The position numbers and the translations under genes were made by a program. Below, piece after piece: positions 1 to 5,713 of a stretch of 5,713 nt of DNA (its first letter is position 1; the number at the start of each line of letters is the position of its first letter). Origin of the DNA: DAIOGN01 sp036745245 (GTDB taxonomy: Bacteria; Zixibacteria; MSB-5A5; JAUVRN01); contig DAIOGN010000168.1 of assembly GCA_036745245.1 (NCBI GenBank), positions 1-5,713 of the forward strand, in the 5' to 3' direction. The notes below the pieces were generated by a model, which searched no databases, was not told the origin of the DNA, and saw only the letters and a program-made list of their open reading frames with translations.

Positions 1-1113
1 GTACGTATCGGGCGTGATGGCACCATGATCAACGTCCTCTACCTCCACCGGTTGACCCGTGGTGAACGCCGCATACAGCCCTGGTCCGGGAACGGTCGCC
101 GACACGAAGTTCTGGGCACTGTCCACGGCTCCCCCGAGTTCAGTCCACTCGTGGGCCAGGTTGTTCCACGCATGTATCCGGGCGGTGACTTCCAGATCGA
201 AAGGTGACGTCGCCCCATCCAGTTCCTGGTCGTCGTAGCGTAGCACCAGCTGCGCGGTGCCGAACACCGTCGTTGGATACGAGCCGATGGATACCATGGG
301 GCCTAGCTGCTGGGCGCCTGCATCCAATCCCGACCGCAGCGGGAGATACGTGTTCGTAGCCAGTGCAATCCTTCCGTTGGATTTCACGCTGTCGGGGTGG
401 AGGTAGGCCTCGCCGCCGATTGCATTCACGCGGACATGCGGAGCCGCCGTATCCACCTGCACCACCGTGATGTCGATCGGGAAGAAGAACGGCGACGACG
501 ATGTATCAAGCGAGTGGACACGCGCTGTGCCTGAATAGGAACCGCTCACCGGCAACGTCACCTGGTAGGACCCCGTGAGATCTGACATGGGAAGCACGCT
601 GGCCGATCCCGTGTCGGGGTCGGGCCAGAACTGAGCCGAGGGTACACTGCCAAAGGCATTCGTGTACTCAAGCTCGAGCACGGCATCCGATGCACTCAGA
701 TCGAGCCGAGTGTTGGCAGGCAAATAGCCGGCCGCTTCCGCCAGGGCGATGCTCATGCTGTCGCCGGGAGGAAGCAGAAGCTCCTGCGCCGTCGAGTACC
801 AAACGAAGTCCGAGTCATCCGCGGATGCCCGAGCCGCTGGGATGACGGACCTGCGTCGGCCTTCGACGGCAAAAATGCTGTCCCCCGACACCACGCTCAA
901 AAGCCAGATGGCACCGTTGGACGCCGTCAGACCCTGATCCAGTCTGCGTCCGCTGGCAGCATGCCACGTGCCTACGTCGACTCCGGCCATGGGACTCACG
1001 GCGGTCCCGCGGTTGAGGAACACCCTCAGGTCGAAGGTCGATTTGGGAGTGGTGGTCACCTGGAATTCCACCAGACTCCCCGCATCGAAATCAAGCCCTG
1101 TGAGATCATTGGG
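1..1113 (-). other. C-terminal beta-rich region of the exoprotein (incomplete)
   Basis: Residues about 1060-1430 are rich in alternating hydrophobic/Thr-Ser strands and contain no recognisable catalytic motif. Segments such as GSYQVTLPVSGSYSG and ARIHAWNNLAHEWTELGG (W1375), followed by a VSATVPGPGLYAAF strand ending at F1409, look like the beta-sandwich that in many FCB-group exoproteins directly precedes the C-terminal sorting signal. The last visible residues (VEVEDVDHGAITPDTY) look like a linker. Domain identities here are tentative. Confidence 0.45.
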
Positions 1114-4100
1114 GCCGTAGAAGTACTCGTCCGCTCCCGCCAGAGTCCGCTCGCCGGGCCCGATGATTTCCGCATAGACGCCGAGATAGGTCCTTTGGAA
1201 GGCCTGCTCCCAGTCCTCCCAGCACGACTTCTGATTGATCAGCCACTGCATTGTGTTCTGACAGGCGACCGGCTGATATTGAAGCGACCACGACATTTCG
1301 CTCGCCGTGGGTTCGCTCTGCGGATAGTTATCTTCCATGAAGCCGTACTTCTTCGGGACCACGCACTGTTCGGAAAAGTCTTCGAAGTACTCGTCGCCAA
1401 ACCCGAACAGGTAATGTCCCAGTTCGTGTCCGATCGTGCGGAAGTTGCTGGGGGCCTCCGGATGCATGGGCCACTCCCCAAAACTGAAGTCGGCGGCCTG
1501 GAGAGAATCGGATCCGAACCAGCGCCGGGGCATCCGGACGTAATAGTACGCCTCTCTGACCCCATCGAGGTCCGCATTGGGCCGAAGCGCATTGCTGGCC
1601 TGTATGCGCACGTCGGCAGATCCCCAGAGCCCGGCATTGTTGTACAGAAAGACGGTGTCTAACCTCACCTGACCGTCAAACACATCGTACAGGTAATTGC
1701 TGAGTTCACGGAGCCCATCCTGCAGCGATTGCAGGTAGACGGGGTCGGCGTTCCACTCCACCGAGACCACCACATTCACCGCGACCGTCGTGTGCATCAC
1801 GTTCACCACCTGAATGCATTCGCGGTCGAGCGCGTCGAACGAGAGATGAAAGTCCAGCGAATCGAACCGCCCGTTGTCGAGGGTGTTTGTCCAGGAGCGC
1901 TGCGCAACGGCAGGGCCGGGCTTGGTCCGGAAACGATAGTCGAGCACCCTGGACACCTTGATCGAATCGCCTGTGCGCAGTTGTCCCGAAAGGAAATAGG
2001 GTCCGAGGTCGAGCCGGCCGGCGGAGTCGGTGGTGACGGAATCCACCAGAGTTTCTGTGAACACTGGTGGGTCGTTGGCCACCCTGGAGAGCGCAAACAA
2101 CTTGGAGCCGATGGCGTTGCCCTGTCCGTCCACGATGGAAAGCCATTTTCCTCCCGGCCAGCAGGGGGAGAACTCCGACGTGCTCTTGGCCGTGTCCGTG
2201 GCTGTGAGTGTGTAGACCTCACCTGAGTCGAGCACACCCGAAAACAGCGTGGCGAAGTGTGCCACGCCATCCAGGTTGGTGGTGGCCAGCGTGCTCCACA
2301 CGGCTTCCCGGCCCTCGCCGTTACAGCACGTGTCGCAGGCGTCGGAGCGGGAGATCTCTACTACGTAGGGCACCATGGGTTGGGCGATCAGGGTGCCATA
2401 GAGCGTCGTCTGACCGGCAGACGTGGTGACGGAGTCCACGTACGGATAGTTGACGCCGGCATTGGCCCCGAGGTCCGCGTCCAGCGAGTCGTTGAGGTTC
2501 ACCCCCAGGGGAGCGAGATCGATTCCCAGGCCCCCGTTGTCGTGATAAATGTTTCTCAGGAACACATTTGCGGTTCCCGATTGCACGAAAATCCCTGCGC
2601 CGTGGTTGAAGGCGATGAGGTTGGCTTCGTCGTCGAAGCCGTTCCCCACTTTGTTGCTGTCGGAGGTGATGCGGATCCCGTGGAGGTAGTTGCCGGCCGG
2701 TGAAATACTGTCGAGCCCGATCCCAAGATGGCAGCGTTCGACCTTGGTGTTGTTCGAATTCAGCACCAGGCCGCTCCCGGAGAATCCGTTCAGGAGCAAC
2801 CCGCGAACGGAGCTCGGTCCGGCTGAAATCACCAGACCGTCGCCCGGTACCGTGGTGTCGGTAGGCCTGACTTCCACGCGCTCGATATTCGGCTGCGTCG
2901 TGGCGTCGATCACGGCGCGCTCGGTGACTGCGGGCAGAGCCGAATTGACGTGGATGGTGGGCAGCCCCCCTTCGTTGATCCTGAAGCGGATGGTGTCCGG
3001 CCCGGCGTTGGCATTGGTGTGCTGAATCGCCGCACGGAAGGAGCATTCCTCCTCCCCGAACGGCGTCATGTTGCCGGTGAAGCATCGGCCATCGTTGGGA
3101 TTCTGGTCGGGCAGGTCGTTGGTGGTGTTCACATACCAGATCGAGTCGACGGGCACGAGAAGGCAAGGTCGCGGGGTACCGCTCGGCCATCCGCAAAGGG
3201 CCACAATGGTGCCTCGATTATTGATGTCGAAGGCTTCATACAGATCAGGAAACGAGGCGTTGTTGACCACCAGGCTGTCCAGAAGCCAGGTGGTATCGTT
3301 GTCGTGATAGAGGGCCCTGAAGTTCTGGAACATGCCCACGGCGGCACCGGAGTCGTTCACAGCGAATGCCTTGCTCCACGTCGTGACGGGATAGACGGTT
3401 CCGTGTATGTCCTGCTTCGCACCGCCCTCTACCAGCATCGCGTGACTCGAGACGTAAGATCCGCCGAACATCCCGTCTGCATGGCCACCCATCACCCCCA
3501 GATTGTTGATGTCCCAGAGATCCACATATCGGCCGCCTGGGAATGCGGACACTTGGGAAATCGCGCCAGGCTGGCCGTAGAAACCCAGCCGGCAGTCCAT
3601 GCAGCCGCTGTAGTTTACCCGATAGACACCCGCCACGGTGCCTGAGTTATTGACCACCAGAAAAGGCGGGTCAAAGAACTGCGAGTCCGTCGGATGCGGG
3701 CTTAAAGGTCCCACATCCGTGACACCGCCGAAAGCCCATACCACCGGGTATCTTTGACCGAAGAATGGAGTGATCAGTCGTGTGACCCAACCCGCGGCGA
3801 CACCGAGATCGTTGAGGTCCGTCGCCCGGGACTGCGCACACACCGAGTCGAAGGCGTGCGCTCCCGCATCGAGGGGTAGCTGAGTCACGACCTGGTCGAA
3901 CGTAGTGAAGGGATGCGTGTGAGTAATGATTACATCGCCCGTGTCAGTGTCATACACCAGGCTGCCGGCGAACTCGCCCGGGCCGTTGGCCGCATAGGCT
4001 GACAGCCAGTTGTATCCTGTGTCGTTCCCCAGCCGATACAGGCTGCCGTTTTCCCAGTACCTGGCCGTGAACTTGCCATTCACAAACGCATTCAGGAAGA

Positions 4101-4290
4101 TCACCTGGTTGTGCTCGTTGATCTGGGGATAGGCTCCCGGCGATGCGTTGCCGTATGCGAAATCCGCGCCGTTGTCCTGAATGAGCACGGCGCGATAGCG
4201 AGGGCGGCCCCAGGCGGGCGATGACGGGGTCACAACCAAGGCGGCCAGGAGGACAGTGGCGACAATTCCAATGCGACTTGAAGTGCCCAT
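1..4290 (-). CDS. Secreted multidomain protein with HAF-like repeats, CSLREA beta-helix and CLCA-like zinc metallopeptidase domain (partial, C-terminus beyond window)
   Basis: The frame is open for 1430 codons from ATG (4290-4288) to the left edge, with no stop, so the C-terminus is missing. The first 28 residues form a Sec signal peptide, so the protein is exported. Modules in order: HAF-like repeats with D-I/L-N-N/D-x-G cores (about 50-380); a CSLREA-like motif (ECSFRAAI, 415-422) followed by a parallel beta-helix (to about 711); a small regulatory-like beta sandwich (712-800); a zinc peptidase domain (830-1040) with H955, E956, H959, G963, D966, E967 and Y968; then beta sandwiches. The likely role is an extracellular or surface-attached protease or adhesin; the substrate is unknown. 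ATG was chosen because GAGG lies 9 nt upstream. An in-frame GTG at 4305, directly after a TGA, would add five residues but lacks a Shine-Dalgarno. The frame is well supported by the domain matches; the overall function is inferred. Confidence 0.92.
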   Translation of the reverse strand, partial: MGTSSRIGIVATVLLAALVVTPSSPAWGRPRYRAVLIQDNGADFAYGNASPGAYPQINEHNQVIFLNAFVNGKFTARYWENGSLYRLGNDTGYNWLSAYAANGPGEFAGSLVYDTDTGDVIITHTHPFTTFDQVVTQLPLDAGAHAFDSVCAQSRATDLNDLGVAAGWVTRLITPFFGQRYPVVWAFGGVTDVGPLSPHPTDSQFFDPPFLVVNNSGTVAGVYRVNYSGCMDCRLGFYGQPGAISQVSAFPGGRYVDLWDINNLGVMGGHADGMFGGSYVSSHAMLVEGGAKQDIHGTVYPVTTWSKAFAVNDSGAAVGMFQNFRALYHDNDTTWLLDSLVVNNASFPDLYEAFDINNRGTIVALCGWPSGTPRPCLLVPVDSIWYVNTTNDLPDQNPNDGRCFTGNMTPFGEEECSFRAAIQHTNANAGPDTIRFRINEGGLPTIHVNSALPAVTERAVIDATTQPNIERVEVRPTDTTVPGDGLVISAGPSSVRGLLLNGFSGSGLVLNSNNTKVERCHLGIGLDSISPAGNYLHGIRITSDSNKVGNGFDDEANLIAFNHGAGIFVQSGTANVFLRNIYHDNGGLGIDLAPLGVNLNDSLDADLGANAGVNYPYVDSVTTSAGQTTLYGTLIAQPMVPYVVEISRSDACDTCCNGEGREAVWSTLATTNLDGVAHFATLFSGVLDSGEVYTLTATDTAKSTSEFSPCWPGGKWLSIVDGQGNAIGSKLFALSRVANDPPVFTETLVDSVTTDSAGRLDLGPYFLSGQLRTGDSIKVSRVLDYRFRTKPGPAVAQRSWTNTLDNGRFDSLDFHLSFDALDRECIQVVNVMHTTVAVNVVVSVEWNADPVYLQSLQDGLRELSNYLYDVFDGQVRLDTVFLYNNAGLWGSADVRIQASNALRPNADLDGVREAYYYVRMPRRWFGSDSLQAADFSFGEWPMHPEAPSNFRTIGHELGHYLFGFGDEYFEDFSEQCVVPKKYGFMEDNYPQSEPTASEMSWSLQYQPVACQNTMQWLINQKSCWEDWEQAFQRTYLGVYAEIIGPGERTLAGADEYFYGPNDLTGLDFDAGSLVEFQVTTTPKSTFDLRVFLNRGTAVSPMAGVDVGTWHAASGRRLDQGLTASNGAIWLLSVVSGDSIFAVEGRRRSVIPAARASADDSDFVWYSTAQELLLPPGDSMSIALAEAAGYLPANTRLDLSASDAVLELEYTNAFGSVPSAQFWPDPDTGSASVLPMSDLTGSYQVTLPVSGSYSGTARVHSLDTSSSPFFFPIDITVVQVDTAAPHVRVNAIGGEAYLHPDSVKSNGRIALATNTYLPLRSGLDAGAQQLGPMVSIGSYPTTVFGTAQLVLRYDDQELDGATSPFDLEVTARIHAWNNLAHEWTELGGAVDSAQNFVSATVPGPGLYAAFTTGQPVEVEDVDHGAITPDTY
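1171..1803 (-). other. CLCA-like zinc metallopeptidase domain
   Basis: Residues about 830-1040. A strand VNVVVSVEW (to W846) and an amphipathic helix (LQSLQDGLRELSNYLYDVF) are followed by a 'VRLDTVFLYNNAGLW' strand-turn and the active-site helix HELGHYLFGFGDEY (955-968). H955 and H959 are predicted zinc ligands, E956 the general base and D966 the third ligand, in HExxHxxxGxxDE spacing. This is one residue longer than the classical metzincin HExxHxxGxxH/D and identical to the pattern described for CLCA proteins (human CLCA1 has HEWAHLRWGVFDEY). M985 in YGFMEDN is a candidate Met-turn. C976, C1010 and C1023 may form disulfides, as expected for an exported domain. The motif is seen directly; activity and substrate are inferred. 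Confidence 0.75.
2158..3129 (-). other. CSLREA-type leader plus parallel beta-helix module
   Basis: Residues 388-711 begin with a VNTTNDLPD strand and reach ECSFRAAIQHTNANAG at 415-430, a variant of the CSLREAI-x-x-A-N motif that opens many bacterial right-handed beta-helix exoproteins. Short helix rungs follow (GLVISAG, VRGLLLNGFSGSGLVL, NLIAFNHGAGIFV), then the typical closing rung DNGGLGIDL (584-592) and a beta domain with the CD-x-x-x-x-GEG region characteristic of these proteins. In place of the common CDPSGYGEG there is CDTCCNGEG, giving a CxxCC cluster (C652, C655, C656). Such helices usually bind polysaccharide or act as adhesin shafts; no catalytic residues for a polysaccharide lyase were recognised. 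Confidence 0.75.
3151..4143 (-). repeat. HAF-like extracellular repeats (about six, probable beta-propeller)
   Basis: Between residues about 50 and 380 a degenerate motif recurs: QINEHNQVIF (56-65), DLNDLGVAAG (158-167), VVNNSGTVAG (212-221), DINNLGVMGG (260-269), AVNDSGAAVG (310-319) and DINNRGTIVA (355-364). Spacing in the later copies is about 45-55 residues. Between the cores lie W/Y-x-x-G and L-x-x-G turns such as YWENG. This matches my recollection of the 'probable extracellular repeat, HAF family' (D-I-N-N-x-G-x-V-V-G) found in secreted bacterial proteins. A missing copy between 65 and 157 may be more diverged. The propeller fold is an inference; it could serve binding or display. Confidence 0.7.
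4207..4290 (-). other. Sec signal peptide of the large exoprotein
   Basis: Residues 1-28 show a short basic N-region (R6), a hydrophobic core from I7 to V20 (IGIVATVLLAALVV), a Pro/Ser-rich C-region and a signal peptidase I site of the A-x-G type (A26-W27-G28, cleavage before R29). No lipobox cysteine follows, so a lipoprotein is unlikely. This supports both the start codon and export across the inner membrane. Confidence 0.85.
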
Positions 4291-4299
4291 GTGAAGCAG

Positions 4300-4303
4300 C
4301 CTC
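4300..4303 (-). promoter_or_regulatory. Shine-Dalgarno of the large exoprotein gene
   Basis: On the minus strand GAGG (within GTGAGG) lies 9 nt before the ATG at 4290. It is modest but well placed, and favours this ATG over the upstream in-frame GTG at 4305, which has no purine-rich tract before it. Confidence 0.5.
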
Positions 4304-4381
4304 ACTCAGGGTTGGGTGCTACGATACAGACTGGATTTCGATGTGGATCATTTGGCCCGACGGGACCCTGACAATAGAGGA

Positions 4382-4410
4382 AATCTATGCCCTGCAGGCG
4401 GTGAAGTCAA
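4382..4410 (-). promoter_or_regulatory. Predicted sigma70-type promoter of the exoprotein gene
   Basis: On the minus strand TTGACT (4410-4405; 5 of 6 matches to TTGACA) is followed after exactly 17 nt by TAGATT (4387-4382; 4 of 6 matches to TATAAT). Transcription would begin near 4375, giving a 5' leader of about 85 nt before the ATG at 4290. The site lies in the gap after the phosphofructokinase gene and argues for independent transcription of the exoprotein. No operator-like palindrome was recognised beside it. The call rests on consensus match only. Confidence 0.5.
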
Positions 4411-4458
4411 CGTGCGGCGCGCTACCACTATGCGAAAAGGCACCCCACTCGGGGAGAA

Positions 4459-5535
4459 TCAGTCCCCCAGCGATATCCCCAGAGCGCGGGCCGTGCGCGC
4501 CAGCATGCCGTCGGGAGGTACGGTCTTGAGCCGGCCCACGGCTTCGGCAATGGGAACGGAGCCCACCTGGTTGCCGCGGTAGGCCACCATGCTGCCGAAG
4601 TCCTCTGCGGCGATCAGTTCCACCGCGGCCGCTCCAAACATGGAACAGAGCACCCGATCAAAGGTGGTGGGACCGCCGCCGCGCTGCAGGTGACCGAGCA
4701 CCACGTTGCGCGTGGACTTGCCCGTACGTTTGCCCAGCTCCGCGGCCACCATGGCGCCGATTCCGCCCAGCCTGACTTCGCCGGGCTCTGTCCGCTCTCC
4801 GGTGGTGGTAATGTCGGTGCCCTTCTCAAACGCACCTTCAGCCACCACGACCAGAGTGAAGTGTTTACCGGCCTTCTCACGCGCCTGAATTTTGTCGACG
4901 GCGCTCTCGTAGGAGAACGGAATCTCGGGGATCAGGATCACGTCCGCTCCGCCGGCGATTCCCGCATACAGCGCGATCCAGCCCGCATGTCGTCCCATCA
5001 CTTCCAACACCATCACCCGATTGTGGCTTTCGGCGGTGGTGTGAAGGCGATCGAGCGCATCGGTCGCACAGGCCACGGCCGAATCGAATCCGAACGTGAA
5101 CACCGTGCCCTCGAGATCGTTGTCGATCGTCTTGGGCACTCCTACCACGGGAATGCCGTACTCGTACATCTGTTGCGCAATGGAGAGCGATCCGTCTCCG
5201 CCAATGGAAACCATCCCGGCCAGCTTGAGCGTCTTCATTCCCTGAAGAGTGGCTTCGAGTAACTCCTCTGGCACTTGCCGGCTCTCCCCCTTGCCTACCT
5301 TGGCTGAGAACCGGCCGGAGTTGGCCGTGCCGAGAATGGTGCCGCCGCGCACCAGGAGGCCGCCCAGCTTGCTGTAGTCGAGGATCATGAACTGGCGGGG
5401 CTCGAGCAGCCCCTCGTACCCGCCTATGATGCCGACGGTCTCCCACTTCCGCATGGCGGCCGCTTTGGCGACCGCGCGTATGACCGCATTGAGTCCGGGG
5501 CAATCGCCGCCGCCGGTTACCACACCGATTCTCAT
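4459..5535 (-). CDS. pfkA: 6-phosphofructokinase, group III type (predicted ATP-dependent)
   Basis: Complete 358-residue PFKA-family enzyme that phosphorylates fructose 6-phosphate to fructose 1,6-bisphosphate in the cytoplasm (glycolysis). Visible motifs in order: the phosphate-binding loop TGGGDCPGLNAVIR (7-20); RGGTILGTANSGRF (63-76); GGDGS (112-116); PKTIDND (134-140) with the catalytic base D138; MGRHAGW (180-186), which binds the sugar phosphate; AEGA with E233; and HLQRGGGPTTFDR (282-294) with H282 and R285. The C-P-G-L-N form of the first loop, PKTIDND and the length (E. coli PfkA has 320 residues) point to the group III or 'mixed-substrate' clade. G115 at the E. coli Gly104 position suggests ATP, whereas K135 at the Gly124 position is shared with PPi enzymes; the combination is known from ATP users. 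The start is supported by GGAGAG shortly upstream. No operon partner is visible. Confidence 0.96.
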   Translation of the reverse strand: MRIGVVTGGGDCPGLNAVIRAVAKAAAMRKWETVGIIGGYEGLLEPRQFMILDYSKLGGLLVRGGTILGTANSGRFSAKVGKGESRQVPEELLEATLQGMKTLKLAGMVSIGGDGSLSIAQQMYEYGIPVVGVPKTIDNDLEGTVFTFGFDSAVACATDALDRLHTTAESHNRVMVLEVMGRHAGWIALYAGIAGGADVILIPEIPFSYESAVDKIQAREKAGKHFTLVVVAEGAFEKGTDITTTGERTEPGEVRLGGIGAMVAAELGKRTGKSTRNVVLGHLQRGGGPTTFDRVLCSMFGAAAVELIAAEDFGSMVAYRGNQVGSVPIAEAVGRLKTVPPDGMLARTARALGISLGD

Positions 5536-5539
5536 GACA

Positions 5540-5545
5540 CTCTCC
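5540..5545 (-). promoter_or_regulatory. Shine-Dalgarno of the phosphofructokinase gene
   Basis: On the minus strand GGAGAG precedes the ATG at 5535 by a short spacer of 4 nt after the last G (5-6 nt after the GGAG core). It is a strong site and fixes the start that gives the intact N-terminal MRIGVVTGGGD strand and loop. Confidence 0.7.
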
Positions 5546-5595
5546 GGAAGAGATTTCGGGAACGCAACGAACTCCCCCTGCCCCCGATCCGTTGG

Positions 5596-5712
5596 TTAAT
5601 GTGCCGGCCGTGCAGTCAAAGCCCGCGCACCGGCCCTCGACCCCGTACCCGAACGAACGTCCGGCACGACGACTCCACCCAGGCTTTCCTGCGGCACAGA
5701 AAAGTAATACTG
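5596..5712 (-). CDS. Possible 3' end of an upstream gene (38 codons, unrecognised)
   Basis: One minus-strand frame enters from the right edge and stays open for 38 codons, ending at TAA (5598-5596), 60 nt before the phosphofructokinase start. It begins QYYFSVPQESLGGVVVPDV and ends in an Ala/Arg/Gly-rich tail. The first part is protein-like; the tail is low complexity. Another minus-strand frame is also open here, so an open frame of this length is weak evidence in GC-rich DNA. No family was recognised. If real, it would lie in tandem with the phosphofructokinase and could share its transcript. Confidence 0.22.
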   Translation of the reverse strand, partial: QYYFSVPQESLGGVVVPDVRSGTGSRAGARALTARPAH

Positions 5713-5713
5713 A

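Larger units (their letters stand above)
4291..4458. other. Intergenic region between the phosphofructokinase and exoprotein genes
   Basis: These 168 nt hold the predicted promoter and ribosome binding site of the exoprotein gene. Just past the phosphofructokinase stop, a G-run at 4451-4454 can pair either with 4463-4467 (5-bp stem with 4455, spanning the stop codon) or with 4443-4446 (4-bp stem, followed on the minus strand by TGCCTTTT). Neither is strong enough to call a terminator. A small 5-bp hairpin (GGTCC/GGGCC with a CGTC loop) lies in the predicted leader. No small gene was recognised. Confidence 0.5.
5536..5713. other. Region upstream of the phosphofructokinase gene
   Basis: Apart from the ribosome binding site and the uncertain gene end, this stretch holds a 7-bp inverted repeat (GTGCCGG and CCGGCAC, about 50 nt apart) and a GC-rich imperfect hairpin around the second arm. 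A TTGACT hexamer occurs near 5615 but has no acceptable -10 element at 16-18 nt, so no promoter is called. The inverted repeat has no T-run and is not a convincing terminator. Confidence 0.35.

Noticed and set aside
961..1662. Plus-strand open frame of 233 codons
   Set aside because: It lies antisense to the metallopeptidase region of the large gene, whose minus-strand frame carries clear domain motifs. Its composition is that of a shadow frame in GC-rich DNA, and no family is recognisable.
2321..3196. Minus-strand open frame of 291 codons in another frame
   Set aside because: It overlaps the true frame of the exoprotein on the same strand, is extremely Arg/Pro-rich and low in complexity, and the true frame runs through it with CSLREA and beta-helix motifs.
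2950..3645. Plus-strand open frame of 231 codons
   Set aside because: Antisense to the HAF-repeat and CSLREA region; it has no recognisable domain and is explained by codon bias of the minus-strand gene.
1..4290. The large frame as a pseudogene or several frameshifted genes
   Set aside because: Codon-by-codon reading from 4290 to 1 shows no stop and domain motifs stay in one frame, so the gene is intact as far as visible.
4435..4454. Possible intrinsic terminator after phosphofructokinase (CCCC-GAGT-GGGG then CCTTTT)
   Set aside because: The stem has only 4 bp, the T-run is short and separated from the stem by TGCC, and a competing 5-bp stem uses the same G-run.
4690..5262. Plus-strand open frame of 190 codons opposite phosphofructokinase
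   Set aside because: Fully antisense to the conserved kinase gene and without recognisable motifs.
5603..5660. Inverted repeat GTGCCGG/CCGGCAC upstream of phosphofructokinase as terminator or operator
   Set aside because: The arms are short, about 50 nt apart and GC-rich, with no T-tract and no recognised regulator site. Chance occurrence is plausible at this GC content.

Overview
The window carries two convincing genes, both on the minus strand, in GC-rich DNA (about 60% GC by eye). Positions 1-4290 are one uninterrupted reading frame of 1430 codons. It encodes the N-terminal part of a very large secreted multidomain protein and runs off the left edge. Positions 4459-5535 encode a complete 6-phosphofructokinase. 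The 168-nt gap between them holds a good sigma70-type promoter for the large gene. The 178 nt upstream of the kinase holds its ribosome binding site and possibly the last codons of a third gene.

The secreted protein reads, from N to C terminus, as: a signal peptide (residues 1-28); about six HAF-like repeats, probably a beta-propeller (about 50-380); a CSLREA-type leader and parallel beta-helix module with its usual trailing beta domain (about 388-711); a small carboxypeptidase-regulatory-like beta sandwich (about 712-800); a zinc metallopeptidase domain (about 830-1040) with HELGH at 955-959 inside the longer pattern HExxHxxxGxxDEY; and a beta-rich C-terminal region (about 1060-1430). That pattern is the signature of the N-terminal catalytic domain of the CLCA ('calcium-activated chloride channel regulator') proteins, not the classical metzincin HExxHxxGxxH. 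A CLCA-like protease inside a bacterial exoprotein with HAF and CSLREA modules is the most interesting item here.

The organism is probably an uncultivated bacterium of the FCB superphylum or a neighbouring candidate phylum (Eisenbacteria- or Krumholzibacteria-like), though Gemmatimonadota or a deltaproteobacterial lineage cannot be excluded. This is inference from GC content, the giant modular exoprotein, the CSLREA and HAF modules, and the '(D)VDxGxITPDTY' stretch at the left edge, which resembles the linker before an FCB-type 'NYPNPFNP' C-terminal sorting domain. No taxonomic marker is present.

The two genes have no evident functional link: one is central glycolysis, the other an exported surface or extracellular protein. 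The gap and the separate promoter suggest independent transcription. I see no RNA genes, CRISPR arrays, insertion sequences or other mobile elements.
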